Source of the DNA: Ruminiclostridium sp.
GTDB lineage: Bacteria > Bacillota > Clostridia > Oscillospirales > Ruminococcaceae
DNA length: 51,701 nt
Direction of reading: 5' to 3'
Assembly (NCBI GenBank): GCA_017635095.1
Contig: JAGBMA010000092.1
Span: 94,994 to 146,694 of the forward strand
Shown one piece after another: positions 50,672 to 51,701 of the stretch (position 1 is its first letter; each line of letters opens with the position of its first letter). A program made the position numbers and the translations under genes. The notes beneath the pieces are model-generated. The model was not told where the DNA came from and searched no databases. It saw only the letters and a list, made by a program, of their open reading frames with translations.

Positions 50672-51442
50672 ATGGGACAGAAAGTTAATCCCCACGGTCT
50701 CAGAGTAGGCGTTATCAAGGATTGGGATTCCCGCTGGTTTGCCGGAAAATCAACCTTTGGCGACACACTTGTTGAAGACTACAAGATCCGTGAGTATTTA
50801 AAGAAAAAGCTTTATAAGGCCGGTATCCCCTCGATCGAGATCGAGAGAGATGCAACTAAGGTAAAGGTAAATATTTCCTGCGCTAAGCCCGGTATGGTGA
50901 TCGGTCAGAAGGGCGCAGAGATAGACAAGCTCAGAACAGAGCTCGAAAAGCTCACAGGCGGCAAGACCGTTCTCGTGAACATCATCGAGGTAAAGAGCCC
51001 CGATCTCTCCGCACAGCTCGTTGCAGAGAACATAGCTTCTCAGCTCGAAGCCCGTGTATCCTTCAGACGCGCTATGAAGTCCTGCATCGGCAGAACTATG
51101 AAGCTCGGCGCAAAGGGTATCAAGACTCAGGTCGCAGGCCGTCTCGGCGGTGCCGAGATCGCTCGTTCCGAGAGCTATCATGAGGGTACTATCCCGCTTC
51201 AGACGCTCCGTGCAGACATCGACTACGGTGTTGCAAGAGCAAACACAACTTACGGCGTTATCGGCGTAAAGGTATGGATCTACAAGGGCGAAGTCCTCAA
51301 GGGCGAAGTTCGTGAGAACAGAAGCGAGAGACCCGCAAGAAGAAGAAACGACAGGAATGACAGAAACGGAGAGGCAAGAAGACCCCGCCGTCCGAGAAAT
51401 TCCGAAAGAACCGAAAAGAAAGATGAAGGGGGTAATGAATAA
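50672..51442 (+). CDS. rpsC: 30S ribosomal protein S3
   Basis: 256 residues. [20 protein letters not shown] at the start, KH domain with the GxxG loop GQKG near residue 80, and [20 protein letters not shown]. After about residue 215 there is a tail of about 40 residues made of R, N, E, K and D (such as [20 protein letters not shown]), longer than the E. coli end. The stop overlaps rplP by one base. Confidence 0.98.
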   Translation: MGQKVNPHGLRVGVIKDWDSRWFAGKSTFGDTLVEDYKIREYLKKKLYKAGIPSIEIERDATKVKVNISCAKPGMVIGQKGAEIDKLRTELEKLTGGKTVLVNIIEVKSPDLSAQLVAENIASQLEARVSFRRAMKSCIGRTMKLGAKGIKTQVAGRLGGAEIARSESYHEGTIPLQTLRADIDYGVARANTTYGVIGVKVWIYKGEVLKGEVRENRSERPARRRNDRNDRNGEARRPRRPRNSERTEKKDEGGNE

Positions 51443-51701
51443 TGTTACTTCCAAAGAGAGTTAAGTACAGAAGACAGCAGAGAGGTCGTATGACCGGTAA
51501 GGCTCTTCGCGGCAACAAGGTAACAAACGGAGATTACGGTCTTCAGGCTCTTGAGCCCGCATGGATCACATCAAACCAGATCGAGGCTGCCCGTATCGCT
51601 ATGACGCGTTACATCAAGAGAGGCGGTCAGGTATGGATCAAGATATTCCCCGACAAGCCGGTAACCGAAAAGCCGGCTGAAACACGAATGGGTTCCGGTA
51701 A
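51442..51701 (+). CDS. rplP: 50S ribosomal protein L16, 5' part (cut by window end)
   Basis: 86 residues seen. It begins [20 protein letters not shown], then [20 protein letters not shown] and [18 protein letters not shown], all L16. TAATG coupling with rpsC; GGGGG lies upstream in the end of rpsC. L16 helps position tRNA on the 50S. The C-terminal third is beyond the window. Confidence 0.97.
   Translation, partial: MLLPKRVKYRRQQRGRMTGKALRGNKVTNGDYGLQALEPAWITSNQIEAARIAMTRYIKRGGQVWIKIFPDKPVTEKPAETRMGSG

Overview
The window reads as a chromosome segment of a low-to-moderate GC anaerobic Firmicute of class Clostridia, most likely family Oscillospiraceae/Ruminococcaceae (Ruminococcus-like). The basis is the clostridial-type mecA, DUF6062 and DUF6106 families, strong AGGAGG ribosome sites with many TTG/GTG starts, sigma-A promoters with 17-base spacers, a meso-diaminopimelate-type MurE, and an S10 operon with its own promoter. 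No rRNA, tRNA, phage, insertion sequence or CRISPR array was seen.

Layout. 1-3401: the 5' part of mecA (minus), then three genes related to RnfD, RnfE and RnfA that appear to have lost the redox-cofactor residues. 3446-6267: a membrane-anchored TIM-barrel protein and glycyl-tRNA synthetase. 6296-9202 (minus): polysaccharide deacetylase lipoprotein, yajC, ilvE. 9307-10105: a structured non-coding RNA candidate followed by a zinc-ribbon membrane protein. 10193-12385 (minus): GH36 alpha-galactosidase. 12386-12856: gene-poor stretch with a nested hairpin element. 12857-19530 (minus): a compact eight-gene run (CobU-like, pilT, transglutaminase-like, cyclophilin, ung, DUF6062, ABC ATPase, permease). 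19697-26683 (plus): DUF6106 protein, a 1,229-residue FtsX-type permease with a long coiled coil, and a sigma factor with a membrane sensor-like partner. 26809-28422 (minus): ABC-F protein.

28716-42472 (minus) is the division and cell wall cluster, read mraZ-rsmH-ftsL-PBP-murE-mraY-ftsW-murG-tfoX-like-murA-ftsQ-ftsZ. It covers methylation of 16S rRNA, lipid I/II synthesis, septal transpeptidation and the Z ring. murC, murD, murB, ftsA and sepF are absent from it. 42923-44153 (plus): rimM-trmD. 44407-46688: ptsH (HPr) and a four-gene operon of small membrane and zinc-ribbon proteins. 46760 to the end: S10 operon rpsJ-rplC-rplD-rplW-rplB-rpsS-rplV-rpsC-rplP, the last gene cut by the window edge.

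The most interesting signals are: (1) an Rnf-like D-E-A trio in which all four expected iron-sulfur cysteines and the flavin-attachment motif look lost; (2) three intergenic copies of an about 80-base GC-rich element folding into four tandem hairpins, with paired base changes between copies; (3) a roughly 170-nt rod-shaped RNA with its own promoter and terminator; (4) several structured leaders and intergenic RNAs in the mraZ, murA, ftsQ and ribosomal protein transcripts, including a perfect DnaA box in the mraZ leader.
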